Below the pieces are notes generated by a model. It saw nothing but the letters and a program-made list of their open reading frames with translations, was not told the DNA's origin and did not search any database. A DNA stretch of 64,000 bases from Danxiaibacter flavus (GTDB lineage Bacteria; Bacteroidota; Bacteroidia; Chitinophagales; Chitinophagaceae), in NCBI RefSeq assembly GCF_041060425.1, contig NZ_JAULBC010000002.1, positions 868,001-932,000 on the forward strand, read 5' to 3'. Made by a program: the position numbers and the translations under genes. This document shows positions 8,872-17,940 of this stretch, one piece after another; the stretch's first letter is position 1; the number at the start of each line of letters is the position of its first letter.

Positions 8872-9789
8872 TTATAGATAGAAGGTATGTCCAAGGCGGC
8901 CATTATAATCCTGGTTGGCGGAAAGAAAGGTATCGCCTTCTTTTTGCGTTATAATCGTATACCGGCTGAATACAAAATCCGGAATAAAGCAAGCTGTAAG
9001 CATTTCAAGCACTTCAAAGAATTCGCTTTGTGGCAATACACTGCAAATATTTTCTTTGTGTACCGGACCAATGCAAATATTCCATTCGGGAACGCCGTCA
9101 TAATAAGCCAGACCACCAAGACTACTGTCAATGCCGAGCCTGCAAACATTCAGACTGAAATTGTCTGATGCTATAATTTCCTTTACGTTGTAAACGCTAT
9201 CTATCATGATCGGCCGGTTTAGCAGGAAGGACAGGCATTGTTCAATCCATTTTCTGTTGCCGCGCACTTCATGCAGAATAGGAAGGATATATATAAAGCA
9301 CAAAGCAGTTTCTTCCGGAAGCCTGTTGATGATTGGCCAAGCCTGCCCGAAAAGATAAAAAAGATTATTGAACCGCCCCTTTTGCTCGTACATCAACTCG
9401 ATCAACAGTGCGCTTATTTCAACATAAGAAGATTCCTGCTCAAAAGGCCGGAAAAAAATTCTTGCATCATGCTCGCGTCTGCGTTGCAGCCTGATTTCCT
9501 CTACAGCCTGCGCTTCAGTCATTGTAATCTCACCTAATGTAGGCGGATGGAATAATGATTCCGGCAATGCTTCATAGATACTTTGTCTGTAAGTTTGAAA
9601 AATAGTGTGTTTACTTAAGTTGCCTGCGCTTACATGTTCATAAATATGATGGATATCTTTTGAGTAAGGCCGGGGATTGTTTCCAAGCCGTTCAAGAATA
9701 ATTCTGCTAACATCCTGATCACCGGCTACCAAAAGTGCGGCAATAACCTCCGTCTTGAAATCTGCTTCCAGGTTTATTAAAGGTTGCAT
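8872..9789 (-). CDS. tssG: Type VI secretion baseplate subunit TssG
   Basis: Cytoplasmic wedge protein of about 305 residues that pairs with TssF in the baseplate. The region RREHDARIFFRPFEQESSYVE matches the conserved segment of TssG (ImpH/VasB) in Bacteroidota. The open frame reaches 9831, but the ATG at 9787-9789 (MQPLINLEADF) is preferred because the additional 14 residues (MPCFFSTLNFLQ...) look like untranslated leader. No Shine-Dalgarno sequence helps decide. It is the first gene of the minus block, divergent from clpV across about 180 bases that must hold promoters for both directions. Confidence 0.8.
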   Translation of the reverse strand: MQPLINLEADFKTEVIAALLVAGDQDVSRIILERLGNNPRPYSKDIHHIYEHVSAGNLSKHTIFQTYRQSIYEALPESLFHPPTLGEITMTEAQAVEEIRLQRRREHDARIFFRPFEQESSYVEISALLIELMYEQKGRFNNLFYLFGQAWPIINRLPEETALCFIYILPILHEVRGNRKWIEQCLSFLLNRPIMIDSVYNVKEIIASDNFSLNVCRLGIDSSLGGLAYYDGVPEWNICIGPVHKENICSVLPQSEFFEVLEMLTACFIPDFVFSRYTIITQKEGDTFLSANQDYNGRLGHTFYL

Positions 9790-9880
9790 CGTAGGTTGTA
9801 AAAAGTTTAAGGTTGAGAAAAAACATGGCATTTTTTCTTGCGGCGAAAATACAGCAGAAAAAAATTTATTTATAAAAATA

Positions 9881-9921
9881 TTTACATGTTTTTAAATAAT
9901 AATTTATTTATTTTTGTCATA
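9881..9921 (+). promoter_or_regulatory. Predicted promoter of the clpV-hcp block
   Basis: TATTTTTG at 9909-9916 exactly matches the Bacteroidota -7 consensus TAnnTTTG. Transcription would start near 9921, about 50 bases before clpV. A good -33 TTTG is not seen at the expected distance; only a T-rich stretch is present. The whole 9790-9971 divergent spacer is extremely AT-rich. No equally good box is visible for the tssG direction. Confidence 0.45.
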
Positions 9922-9971
9922 CAATTTTACTTAAGCGATTACCTTAGCATACCCAAACCGTTAAAAAACAG

Positions 9972-12449
9972 ATGACCCAATCGATAAATGACTCCATTCA
10001 ATATGTATTCACTATTGCAAAAGGGTTTGCACGCGAATACTATAATAAACAGCTACAACCTGCACATATATTGCGGGCACTATTACATCCCGAAGCTGGT
10101 CTTTGTACATTTCTTGAAGCCTTGGATCTGGACATCAGTTACCTTGTAGAATGGGCCGAAGTAAGAATGGATGAATATCCAAAATGCCATATACTTCCTG
10201 ATACAATTGAAGAAAGCGATAGCATTTACAACATTCTTGATGAGGCCACTCATATAAAAATAAAATTCGGATTCGCAGATATTACTGCATTTGCATTGTT
10301 CGCTGCTATATGTAAACCGGGCGTTGCTTTTTCGGCTGATCAGCTAAAGTCCTTTCCTCTCAGAGAACACGACTTAATGTTTGACCTGCCTGCTAACCCT
10401 GAAGACAAACAAGATAAATCTCCAAATTATACTTCAGCCATACTTCAAAAGTATTGCACAGATAAAACAGCATTGGCTTTTAAGGATAAGCTCGATCCCG
10501 TCGTTGGACGCGAAATGGAGTTAAGGCAAATTATCGAAATCCTTGGCCGGCGCACCAAACCGAATGTTATTATCGCAGGAGAAGCTGGTGTAGGAAAGTC
10601 CACACTAATAAATGGATTGGCTCTAGCAATAGCTCAATCAGATGTGCCGGTATTTCTTCAAAAAGCCATTTTATATGAATTGAACCTGTCTACACTCTGC
10701 GCCGGCGCCACATATAAAGGAGAAGTGGAAGACCGAATGCAGAAAATTATTGCTGAATTAAGCAGTCAGGAAAAAACAATTCTGTTTATCGATGAAATAC
10801 ATACACTAACAAATTCTAAAGGATCACTCGCAGGAACCTCTGACCTGTTAAAACCAATTTTATCGCGTGGTGAAATAACTGTAATAGGTGCAACAACTCC
10901 TGATGAATACAGAAAACTGATCGAGCCTGAGCGTGCATTCAACAGGCGTTTCGAACTGTTGCAACTGAACGAACCGGATCTGCAAACCGCAGAGAGAATG
11001 CTAGAATTACATCTTCCGCTTTACGAACAGCATCACCAGGTAGCTGTTGAGAAAGATGTTATTCCTGAATGTATTCGCCTGGCAAAACGCTATATAAAAG
11101 ATAAAAAATTACCCGATGCTGCATTTGATTTGCTTGACAGGACAATGGCCTCAATACGAACGTCTGCAGAAACAATGCAGCAAGAAGTTCAGCGTTTGCA
11201 AAAAAAGTCTGTAGAAATAAAAGAAGCTGAAGAGCTTTCTGAACAGGAAAAACAAAGACAGCTTGTGTGGCTGAACCGATCGATTTCGAATTCATTTAAA
11301 CCGTTGCATTCTTCAAGTTCAAAAGAATTGGAAGTTGATGAAAATTCACCCACTCAGTATTTAATTTCAGCACTTGAGCAGACTTTCACAAATCTTAACA
11401 GACAAGCAGTAGAAAAGAAAAATACACTATGTCTTCAGGACCTTGCAGCAACAATCTCAATTAAAACAGGTATTCCCATCGGAGATATCCAGGCAAAGGA
11501 AAAAGAGAAGCTGCTGAATATGCATCGCCGTCTCAAACAGCGAATAATAGGTCAGGATCATGCATTGAAAGCTGTTAGTGAAGCTATTCTCGAAAATCGA
11601 AGCGGCCTGAACAAACCCGGGCAACCGATAGGATCTTTCTTTTTATTGGGACCTACAGGAACGGGGAAAACAGAGCTGGCAAAATCTATTGCAGCGTTTC
11701 TTTTCAATGATGAGAAAGCAATGATCCGCTTTGATATGTCTGAGTTTAAGGAAGAACATTCCGCCGCATTGTTGTATGGTGCACCGCCCGGATACGTGGG
11801 TTATGAAGAGGGTGGTCTGCTGGTGAACAAGATACGTCAGCAGCCTTACTCTGTGGTGCTGTTTGACGAAATCGAAAAGGCACATCAATCAGTGTTTGAT
11901 GTATTTCTCCAGATTATGGATGAAGGCCACATTCACGACAAGCAAGGCAAAGAAGGTGATTTTAGCAATGCGCTGATCCTTTTTACCTCAAATATCAACA
12001 GTGATTTCATAGCGCAATCATTTGAACAAAATAAAATTCCAGCTCACAGCGATTTGTTGGAAAAGATGCGACCGTACTTCCGGCCGGAATTTTTGGGCCG
12101 TATTACCGAGATTGTTCCCTTCGGACCAGTAACAGAAGACATGGCCAAGCATATTTTCGATCTTCAGCTGCAATCACTAGTTCAGGCTTTAAGCAAACAG
12201 AATATTCAATTAGTAATCGGAGCTGACGCGAGGTTGCAGCTGGTCAACGCGGGTTTCTCTTCTACTTATGGCGCAAGACAAATAGCCAGTGTTATTCGTC
12301 ATCAGATCCGCCGACCTGTTTCCCGGATGATAGTAAGCGGTCTGCTACATAAGGACAGCATGATATGTATTGACCTGAATGATAACAATCAACTTAGCCT
12401 GGAAGTTTTGCCGGCCACTGCCGGTCATCCTGAAAAGAATAGTGCATAA
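9972..12449 (+). CDS. tssH: Type VI secretion ATPase TssH/ClpV
   Basis: AAA+ disaggregase of 825 residues that dismantles the contracted TssBC sheath. It has an N-terminal Clp-repeat domain (about 1-150). The first AAA domain shows Walker A GEAGVGKST at 203-211 and Walker B ILFIDEIHTL near 270-279. A short coiled-coil M region lies near 400-445. The second AAA domain shows GPTGTGKTE at 560-568, GAPPGYVGYEEGG near 603-615 and VVLFDEIEKAH at 628-638. The C-terminal ClpB D2-small domain follows. T6SS context separates it from ClpB. It is the first gene of the plus block. Confidence 0.93.
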   Translation: MTQSINDSIQYVFTIAKGFAREYYNKQLQPAHILRALLHPEAGLCTFLEALDLDISYLVEWAEVRMDEYPKCHILPDTIEESDSIYNILDEATHIKIKFGFADITAFALFAAICKPGVAFSADQLKSFPLREHDLMFDLPANPEDKQDKSPNYTSAILQKYCTDKTALAFKDKLDPVVGREMELRQIIEILGRRTKPNVIIAGEAGVGKSTLINGLALAIAQSDVPVFLQKAILYELNLSTLCAGATYKGEVEDRMQKIIAELSSQEKTILFIDEIHTLTNSKGSLAGTSDLLKPILSRGEITVIGATTPDEYRKLIEPERAFNRRFELLQLNEPDLQTAERMLELHLPLYEQHHQVAVEKDVIPECIRLAKRYIKDKKLPDAAFDLLDRTMASIRTSAETMQQEVQRLQKKSVEIKEAEELSEQEKQRQLVWLNRSISNSFKPLHSSSSKELEVDENSPTQYLISALEQTFTNLNRQAVEKKNTLCLQDLAATISIKTGIPIGDIQAKEKEKLLNMHRRLKQRIIGQDHALKAVSEAILENRSGLNKPGQPIGSFFLLGPTGTGKTELAKSIAAFLFNDEKAMIRFDMSEFKEEHSAALLYGAPPGYVGYEEGGLLVNKIRQQPYSVVLFDEIEKAHQSVFDVFLQIMDEGHIHDKQGKEGDFSNALILFTSNINSDFIAQSFEQNKIPAHSDLLEKMRPYFRPEFLGRITEIVPFGPVTEDMAKHIFDLQLQSLVQALSKQNIQLVIGADARLQLVNAGFSSTYGARQIASVIRHQIRRPVSRMIVSGLLHKDSMICIDLNDNNQLSLEVLPATAGHPEKNSA

Positions 12450-12586
12450 ATATGTCGCATTACATAGACTCAATACTTCGTCTTTTAAAAGTTTTTAAAA
12501 AGAAAATGAAACCGGAAAATGCGCATGGCAAAGCGCATCAACAAGCAACATCTCAAATCACAATTCCTCAAATAAAACTAAACACA

Positions 12587-13039
12587 ATGGCTATGTACAA
12601 TTATGGTGTTGGAGGTAATGAAGTAAAGATAGATTCAAGCGAGGCTATCAACGAAATACCATCTAACAAAACACTGCTTGTATCACAACTTACCAGCAAA
12701 GAACCACTGCAACCAGATACTGTTGCAGGGCTAAAAACAGTTGATGATGTATTTACACATTTTAAGCCTTCCGTCAAAGTTGAACTTGAAAACACCAATG
12801 GAGAACAAATGAGTGAAACCCTGAGCTTTAGCAATCTTGGAGACTTTACACCCGCAAACATAACACGCCAAAGTACACTTTTAAACACGCTGAATGTACA
12901 GCAGGAGCAATATGCCAGGATTATGAAACAGTTAAAATCTAACCGGGTGTTACAGACATTACTTTCAAATGATGAAACAAAAGAAGCTATTATTAATGCA
13001 ATAAAACAAGGTTTAACGGAGCTTGAACCTGTCAAATAA
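12587..13039 (+). CDS. tssB: Type VI sheath small subunit TssB
   Basis: Small subunit of the contractile sheath, forming the tail tube jacket with TssC. It begins MAMYNYGVGGNEVK, the expected start of Bacteroidota TssB, and contains LTSKEPLQPDTV, DVFTHFKPSVKVEL and LGDFTPANI. The open frame extends 45 codons further upstream to an ATG at 12452, just after the clpV stop. The additional stretch (Lys-rich, then Gln/Thr) is unlike TssB and is treated here as leader. The ATGG context with an A-rich stretch before it resembles the starts of tssC and hcp. The resulting protein is 150 residues. An N-terminally extended form of 195 residues cannot be excluded. Confidence 0.85.
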   Translation: MAMYNYGVGGNEVKIDSSEAINEIPSNKTLLVSQLTSKEPLQPDTVAGLKTVDDVFTHFKPSVKVELENTNGEQMSETLSFSNLGDFTPANITRQSTLLNTLNVQQEQYARIMKQLKSNRVLQTLLSNDETKEAIINAIKQGLTELEPVK

Positions 13040-13058
13040 AATTACCGCAAACATCTAA

Positions 13059-13080
13059 AACCTTAAAAAATAGTCACATG
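13059..13080 (+). promoter_or_regulatory. A-rich translation leader of tssC, identical to that of hcp
   Basis: The 13-mer AACCTTAAAAAAT at 13059-13071 ends six bases before the tssC ATG. The identical 13-mer occurs at 14467-14479, again exactly six bases before the hcp ATG. Bacteroidota seldom use Shine-Dalgarno pairing and rely on A-rich upstream sequence, so this looks like a shared translation enhancer for the two most abundant T6SS proteins. Confidence 0.55.
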
Positions 13081-14439
13081 GCAAAAATACAGTCTGGCAC
13101 CATTGCCGAACCCATAAAACAACATACACAAAAAACTGATTTTAATCCTTCAATACAAAAACTGGCTAAATCCGGAGGCTTTTCGTTTCTTGAAAATACT
13201 ATAGATGGCATTGCAAACCTCAATCCAGACAGAAAAGCCAGGAAAGAAATTTTTCTTACTGATCCCGACAAAAAAAAGGATAGAAAAAATTTATACAAGA
13301 CACTTGAACTCTGGTTGGATATTTTGCAAAACAGCGGCGACACATCCGGAATGATCAGCAAGTGTAAACACGAAGCGGAAGCTGCTGAAAAGCTGATGAA
13401 GAAAAACCTGCGTGATACTTTAAAGGCAACCCGTTCGCTTGAGGTTGCATATAGAACAGTAGCCCAGTTTTACAAGAATGCAGAAAGCGATAAAATCAAT
13501 AATGTAGTAATTGTAAACGCATCTGCAGAACAGATCAAAGATCTTGACAATCCTCATTTTATTGATTTTATAGCGGCAGAGTTAAAGCAGCACTATGACC
13601 GGCTTGACCTGCGTGAGAATTACTCTCTGCTTGTTCTGCCAGGCTATCTTGGCTCAAACAAGGTCGTAGAAAAATGGGCGAAAATTGCCAGCGAAAATAA
13701 AGTAATGCTTGTGACCGATTTCGCCAACCTGGACAAGCCGGACGACGTGATAGAGATGTTTACAGCAGCCAATTTAACCGGAGGAGAATTACACAGGAGC
13801 AATGTTATTATGACATGCAATTACCTGGCAGGGCGCGGAAAGGCAACTGAAACGGGCGAAGAGGAGGACGTGTTTATTCCGGGTTCAACCTCACTTGCCG
13901 GTAAGATGCATTACACATTGATGAGCCAGGTAACTGCCGGTAAAAAACATGGGGGTATGAATGAAGTAGATGCCGTGAGATTTGAACTGAAGAAATCTGA
14001 AATATCGCATCTTGAAAAACTGGGGCTTGTACCAATGGTAAATGAGTATGGTAAGGTCATGGCTTTTTCGGCCAAGACCTTATTTACCGGCGATAACATT
14101 GGGTTGCAGACGTATTCTGTAGTGCGCGTTTTTGACTACGTAACAAAAGTACTTTTTGATTTCCTCAACCGCCGGGCATTTGAAAACTGGAATGTGAAGA
14201 CTGAAGCGGACTTACGCGGACAAATTGTGCGTTACCTGGATAGTATTAAGGGCCCGGATAAACTAATTGAAAAATTCAAGATCCTTCGCTTTGAGCAAGA
14301 TCCTCAGCAAAAGGATCGCATTTGGCTTGACATAAACATCACTCCCTACTTCCCTGCTAAAAGTTTTGTGATTAAACTGGATGGCCACAAAGGGGAAGAT
14401 GAAAATGCTGAGTGGAATACGGAATATCAGCAAGGATAA
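13078..14439 (+). CDS. tssC: Type VI sheath large subunit TssC
   Basis: Large sheath subunit of 453 residues. The middle and C-terminal blocks match the TssC family: SLLVLPGYLGSNKVVEKWAK, VMLVTDFANL, LAGRGKATETGEEEDVFIPG, DNIGLQTYSVVRVFDYVTKV and LDINITPYFPAKSFVIKL. It lies 38 bases after tssB. Sheath subunits are made at high stoichiometry, which agrees with the A-rich leader shared with hcp. No anomalies are seen. Confidence 0.92.
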   Translation: MAKIQSGTIAEPIKQHTQKTDFNPSIQKLAKSGGFSFLENTIDGIANLNPDRKARKEIFLTDPDKKKDRKNLYKTLELWLDILQNSGDTSGMISKCKHEAEAAEKLMKKNLRDTLKATRSLEVAYRTVAQFYKNAESDKINNVVIVNASAEQIKDLDNPHFIDFIAAELKQHYDRLDLRENYSLLVLPGYLGSNKVVEKWAKIASENKVMLVTDFANLDKPDDVIEMFTAANLTGGELHRSNVIMTCNYLAGRGKATETGEEEDVFIPGSTSLAGKMHYTLMSQVTAGKKHGGMNEVDAVRFELKKSEISHLEKLGLVPMVNEYGKVMAFSAKTLFTGDNIGLQTYSVVRVFDYVTKVLFDFLNRRAFENWNVKTEADLRGQIVRYLDSIKGPDKLIEKFKILRFEQDPQQKDRIWLDINITPYFPAKSFVIKLDGHKGEDENAEWNTEYQQG

Positions 14440-14466
14440 ACAATCCATATAGTTCACAATTTTCAT

Positions 14467-14488
14467 AACCTTAAAAAATCAAACAATG
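14467..14488 (+). promoter_or_regulatory. A-rich translation leader of hcp
   Basis: Second copy of AACCTTAAAAAAT (14467-14479), spaced six bases from the hcp ATG exactly as before tssC. Around the shared 13-mer the two spacers differ, so this is not simply a recent duplication of the whole intergenic region. Confidence 0.55.
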
Positions 14489-14890
14489 GCAACTAAACCC
14501 GCCAAATTAGCACGTCTTACACTGGATGGAAAAGAGTACAATGTTTTTTCCGCGTCATTTGAATCCACAAAACCGGTTGACCAATGGAACCGCGCCACAG
14601 CTTATGCCACTAAAGCAGATGCTAAATTTACGCTTGAGGGCAAAGATGATACGACCGCGATTTTTGAAAAGTATGCGAACAGCCGCAAAAGATTCGACGC
14701 AAAGCTGACGTTGTTCAATACGCACGAAGAAGGTAAGCTTGTTGAAACGGAATACAAGGAATGTACTATTACGTATTACCATTCTTCTTACAATTCTTCA
14801 AATGAGTTTCCTTACCAGATCTCCATTGTTCTTTCTCCGAAAACAACAGTTGAAGGCAATGCTGAGTTAACGTTCGATCAAAACAGTTAG
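14486..14890 (+). CDS. hcp: Type VI tube protein Hcp (TssD)
   Basis: Hcp forms the inner tube expelled on contraction. The 134-residue product shows the Bacteroidota Hcp/TssD pattern: KLARLTLDGKEYNVFSASFE at the N-terminus, PVDQWNRATAYATKADAKFT, then DAKLTLFNTHEEGKLVETEYKECTI in two conserved strands. It has no signal peptide, as expected. It follows tssC by 46 bases and is followed by a strong 12-bp hairpin before vgrG. Only one hcp copy is in this window. Confidence 0.9.
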   Translation: MATKPAKLARLTLDGKEYNVFSASFESTKPVDQWNRATAYATKADAKFTLEGKDDTTAIFEKYANSRKRFDAKLTLFNTHEEGKLVETEYKECTITYYHSSYNSSNEFPYQISIVLSPKTTVEGNAELTFDQNS

Positions 14891-14898
14891 CAGGTCAC

Positions 14899-14937
14899 CT
14901 ATAACCGGCACGCATTTTACTGCGGCCGGTTATAGGT
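14899..14937 (+). promoter_or_regulatory. Perfect 12-bp stem-loop between hcp and vgrG
   Basis: CCTATAACCGGC (14899-14910) pairs perfectly with GCCGGTTATAGG (14926-14937) around a 15-base loop, nine bases after the hcp stop. No T-tract follows, so it is not a standard intrinsic terminator. It could protect the 3' end of a highly expressed tssBC-hcp message or attenuate transcription into vgrG and the effector genes. Confidence 0.65.
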
Positions 14938-14995
14938 TAACCATTTAGCCCAACCCGGGTACAACAATGGAAAGGCTCATCAACAATAATTCTTT

Positions 14996-16873
14996 ATGCA
15001 GCAAACGAATACGGCGACATCGGCGGTCAATGTCCCCCAATACATAGGTGCAGACGTACGCATTAATGGCAAACTCATTACGCATGTGTTGGCACTGGAA
15101 ATTAGCCAGCAGCTATCAGCGCATAATCTTCTTATGCTGAAGATTCCACATGAGGAAGTTCAAAGCGAAGGTGTCATTTTCTTTGACGGAGCAGAAGAGC
15201 TCCTGGGAAAATATACTGAAGTAGTCATTTATGATAAGAATGACAAGGACAGCGGAAAGCGGCTGGAAACGAAATTTTACATTACAGATGTGCAGTTCGA
15301 TCATGAAGCGCTTAATGAGGGTATACTCGTACTTAAAGGTTGCAGCCCCACCTGGGTACTGGACGGCGCACCGGCATATGAAAGTTTCTGTGAAGAAACG
15401 CTGGCATCTGCGGTTCGCTATGTTGCCAAACCGCTGGATGAAGTAAGAACCAGCGTAATTGCGAATCCAATTTACACGCTTCCGGTTAAATATTTGTGCC
15501 GCTTTAACGAAAATGCATGGAATTTCCTGAGACGGCTTGCTGCAGATACCAACCAATTTTTGTATTTCGATGGACGCAACCTGATCTTCGGAGCAGCAGA
15601 AGAAAAGACAGGACCTGCCCTCATTTATGGACAAAATTGTTATCGGCTCAGCATGAACATGCGCATGCGTCCAGTACAAAGCGGACTCTATGATTATGAG
15701 CCTCACATTCATGACTCATTCATGCATGAAACAACCACACAAACTGATTTTAAAGGAACTTACAGAGATCATGCGTTTACGCGCTCCAGGCAAATGACTC
15801 CTTATGCACTTAATTACACTCACCCGAAGATTCTGCCACCGGATGAAGGATTGCTTGTTGAGCTATCAAGATCCTTTACCAACAGCACTGCGTCTAATAT
15901 GTATGAAGTAGCCGGAGAAAGCACGAGTTTTCAAATGCATGTGGGAATGGTAGTAGGCATCAATGCTAAACGCGATGGCAAGGATCAGTGGCATACAGAT
16001 GTCAGAATCAGCTCTATCACACACAAGCTTGATGCAGCCGGAAACTACTCCAATGAATTCACAGGGATTTCCGCTGCATGCAAAGCCCCTCCTCCACTTG
16101 CCTGTCAACGGCCACAAACTTACCCCCTACCCGCCACCGTTCTTAGCAATGACGATCCTCAGGGAAAGGGCCGTATTAAAGTGCAGTTTATTGGCTGGCG
16201 CCAGCAACATTCTCTCCAGGAAACAGACTGGATAAGAGTTCTCACGCCTCATGCCGGTGGCGGCGGCAACAACGACCAGCCCATAAACCGCGGTATGGTA
16301 TGGATCCCCGAAAAAAGCGACCAGGTAATGATAGATTTTGAACAGGGGAACCCGGACAGACCGGTGGTGATTGGGAGTGTTTTTCATGGGAGGAATGGAA
16401 GGGGTGGTGGGGAGAATAACCACATTAAAAGTATTATCACCAGAACAGGTCACACAATCGAATTTGATGATAACTCGGATGGGACACACATTTTGATTAA
16501 GGATCCTGGAGGTAATGAAATCTATTTGGATACAGAGGGCAAGAATATTACGATTACCGCTCCTGAAACTATTACGTTGAATTGCAAAAACATGGTAGTT
16601 AACGTAGAAAAGAATATGGATGTCACGATAGGACAAGATGAAACAAAAAGCATCGGACAAAATAAGACATCAGAGATAGCCAACACATATAGTGTCTCGT
16701 CCGGAAATAAGAAAGAAGATATCAGAGAAACTATGGAGCTGCACGTAAACCAGTCAATTGAACAAACATCCGGTGATATAAAAATCACAACGCAAACAGG
16801 CGATATGGTTTTCAGAGGAGCAGGAAAAACATTAGTTCAGGGACGAGTAGACGCCCGGATCAGCAAAGGATAA
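14996..16873 (+). CDS. vgrG: Type VI spike protein VgrG (TssI)
   Basis: Spike trimer subunit of 625 residues that caps the Hcp tube. The gp27-like part covers about residues 15-370, the gp5 OB-fold about 375-460 (PLPATVLSNDDPQGKGRIKVQF region, then GMVWIPEKSDQVMIDFEQGNPDRPVVIGSVFHG), and a Gly/Asn-rich beta-helix tail about 475-625 with IEFDDNSDGTHILIKDPGGNEI. No extra C-terminal effector domain is present, so cargo must be carried by separate proteins. Such proteins follow directly: DUF2931, Tle1-like, an unknown, and PAAR-GH19. The start at 14996 follows a 105-base spacer that contains the hairpin. Confidence 0.92.
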   Translation: MQQTNTATSAVNVPQYIGADVRINGKLITHVLALEISQQLSAHNLLMLKIPHEEVQSEGVIFFDGAEELLGKYTEVVIYDKNDKDSGKRLETKFYITDVQFDHEALNEGILVLKGCSPTWVLDGAPAYESFCEETLASAVRYVAKPLDEVRTSVIANPIYTLPVKYLCRFNENAWNFLRRLAADTNQFLYFDGRNLIFGAAEEKTGPALIYGQNCYRLSMNMRMRPVQSGLYDYEPHIHDSFMHETTTQTDFKGTYRDHAFTRSRQMTPYALNYTHPKILPPDEGLLVELSRSFTNSTASNMYEVAGESTSFQMHVGMVVGINAKRDGKDQWHTDVRISSITHKLDAAGNYSNEFTGISAACKAPPPLACQRPQTYPLPATVLSNDDPQGKGRIKVQFIGWRQQHSLQETDWIRVLTPHAGGGGNNDQPINRGMVWIPEKSDQVMIDFEQGNPDRPVVIGSVFHGRNGRGGGENNHIKSIITRTGHTIEFDDNSDGTHILIKDPGGNEIYLDTEGKNITITAPETITLNCKNMVVNVEKNMDVTIGQDETKSIGQNKTSEIANTYSVSSGNKKEDIRETMELHVNQSIEQTSGDIKITTQTGDMVFRGAGKTLVQGRVDARISKG

Positions 16874-16876
16874 ACT

Positions 16877-17917
16877 ATGCAAAAAATCACGACAGTATTT
16901 ATTTGCTGGCTTTTAAACATATGCGTTGTTAGTTGTCAGCATCATAAAGCAGGGACAAAAATGGAAAAATATAATTGGTCGCCAACAGAATGCGCACCTA
17001 AAAATTATCCTGTAAAAATTCATTCCGGATACCTTGTATATGAAGGAGGCAGCATCTATGTTCCAAGTAGCGCTCTTGTCGACAATGGATGGGGCGAACT
17101 TGGCTCTACCCATGCTGTAGGGGACGACTTTAAACCAGTGCCATATCGTTTAGATCTTACCTGGTTTTCCTACACGGAAAGCAAATTTTACACCGGTAGC
17201 TTTGAACTGCCGAAAGAAAAAATAAGCAAGTTATTCAAGGAAGGATATTGGGATATGGATGTAAAAAAGCAACTAACCTACAATACGATAGTCGTAGGTA
17301 TGGCGCCAGGCGGTGTGGTTGTCGTTTGGCTTAGTATAGGTGCCCCACAGGTGGAAATAGGCCGTTATCAGGCACATGATACTATTGTTTCCATGCGAGA
17401 TTTCTTACCGTCGGCTTATTACAACGATCCCAAAGAGTATGCACAAAGAATTTTAAGCGGCGAACACGAAATAGCGGAAAACCTATCCCAAAACGGCATC
17501 CCATATGGTTTATGGGATACTTACCGTGAAAGATTTCATATTCGCACGGTTGTAGATTTCGAAGATAGTATAAGCAGAACCAAACAGGTACTCTTGTTCT
17601 ATTTTAATGAAGAAAGAGAAGATATTACATCTGCGTTACAAGAAACAAAAGAATATCTTTTCAAAGCGCGGATAAAGGAAATCGGTGTTGCCTGGGAACA
17701 TAATAACAAACAGTATTTCTCAAATATATCATTGAAGGAAAATGAGGTATTCGATGCATATAAGACTTTATATTCTGAAAATTCAAAGCAAGCAGAGCTG
17801 CTGCTAAAAATAAATAAGCATAATGATTCAGTTAAGATTTACTTACGAAACTTTCAAAAGCAAATCTTGCTAACTCCAAAGTTTATAGAGACGTATCAAT
17901 TAAGCAAAAAATTATAG
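16877..17917 (+). CDS. DUF2931 lipoprotein, candidate immunity protein of the Tle1-like effector
   Basis: This 346-residue protein begins with a lipoprotein signal (MQKITTVFICWLLNICVVSC, lipidated Cys20). The body matches DUF2931 as I recall it: a YNWSPTECAPKNYPVKI start, GGSIYVP, GWGELGSTH and DLTWFSYTESKFYTGSFELP. DUF2931 lipoproteins are common near T6SS cargo in Bacteroidota. It begins 3 bases after vgrG and ends 23 bases before the Tle1-like lipase. Immunity proteins of Tle1 phospholipases are typically periplasmic lipoproteins, so topology and position fit an immunity role. This remains inference. Confidence 0.75.
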   Translation: MQKITTVFICWLLNICVVSCQHHKAGTKMEKYNWSPTECAPKNYPVKIHSGYLVYEGGSIYVPSSALVDNGWGELGSTHAVGDDFKPVPYRLDLTWFSYTESKFYTGSFELPKEKISKLFKEGYWDMDVKKQLTYNTIVVGMAPGGVVVVWLSIGAPQVEIGRYQAHDTIVSMRDFLPSAYYNDPKEYAQRILSGEHEIAENLSQNGIPYGLWDTYRERFHIRTVVDFEDSISRTKQVLLFYFNEEREDITSALQETKEYLFKARIKEIGVAWEHNNKQYFSNISLKENEVFDAYKTLYSENSKQAELLLKINKHNDSVKIYLRNFQKQILLTPKFIETYQLSKKL

Positions 17918-17940
17918 TTTTTTTACCCGAAACCTATTGC

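Noticed and set aside
15116..15712. 198-codon minus-strand frame inside vgrG
   Set aside because: Shadow of the vgrG reading frame; no domain signature.
16877..17917. DUF2931 protein considered as an effector itself
   Set aside because: A lipoprotein signal peptide places it in the producer's own envelope, which fits immunity and not T6SS cargo.
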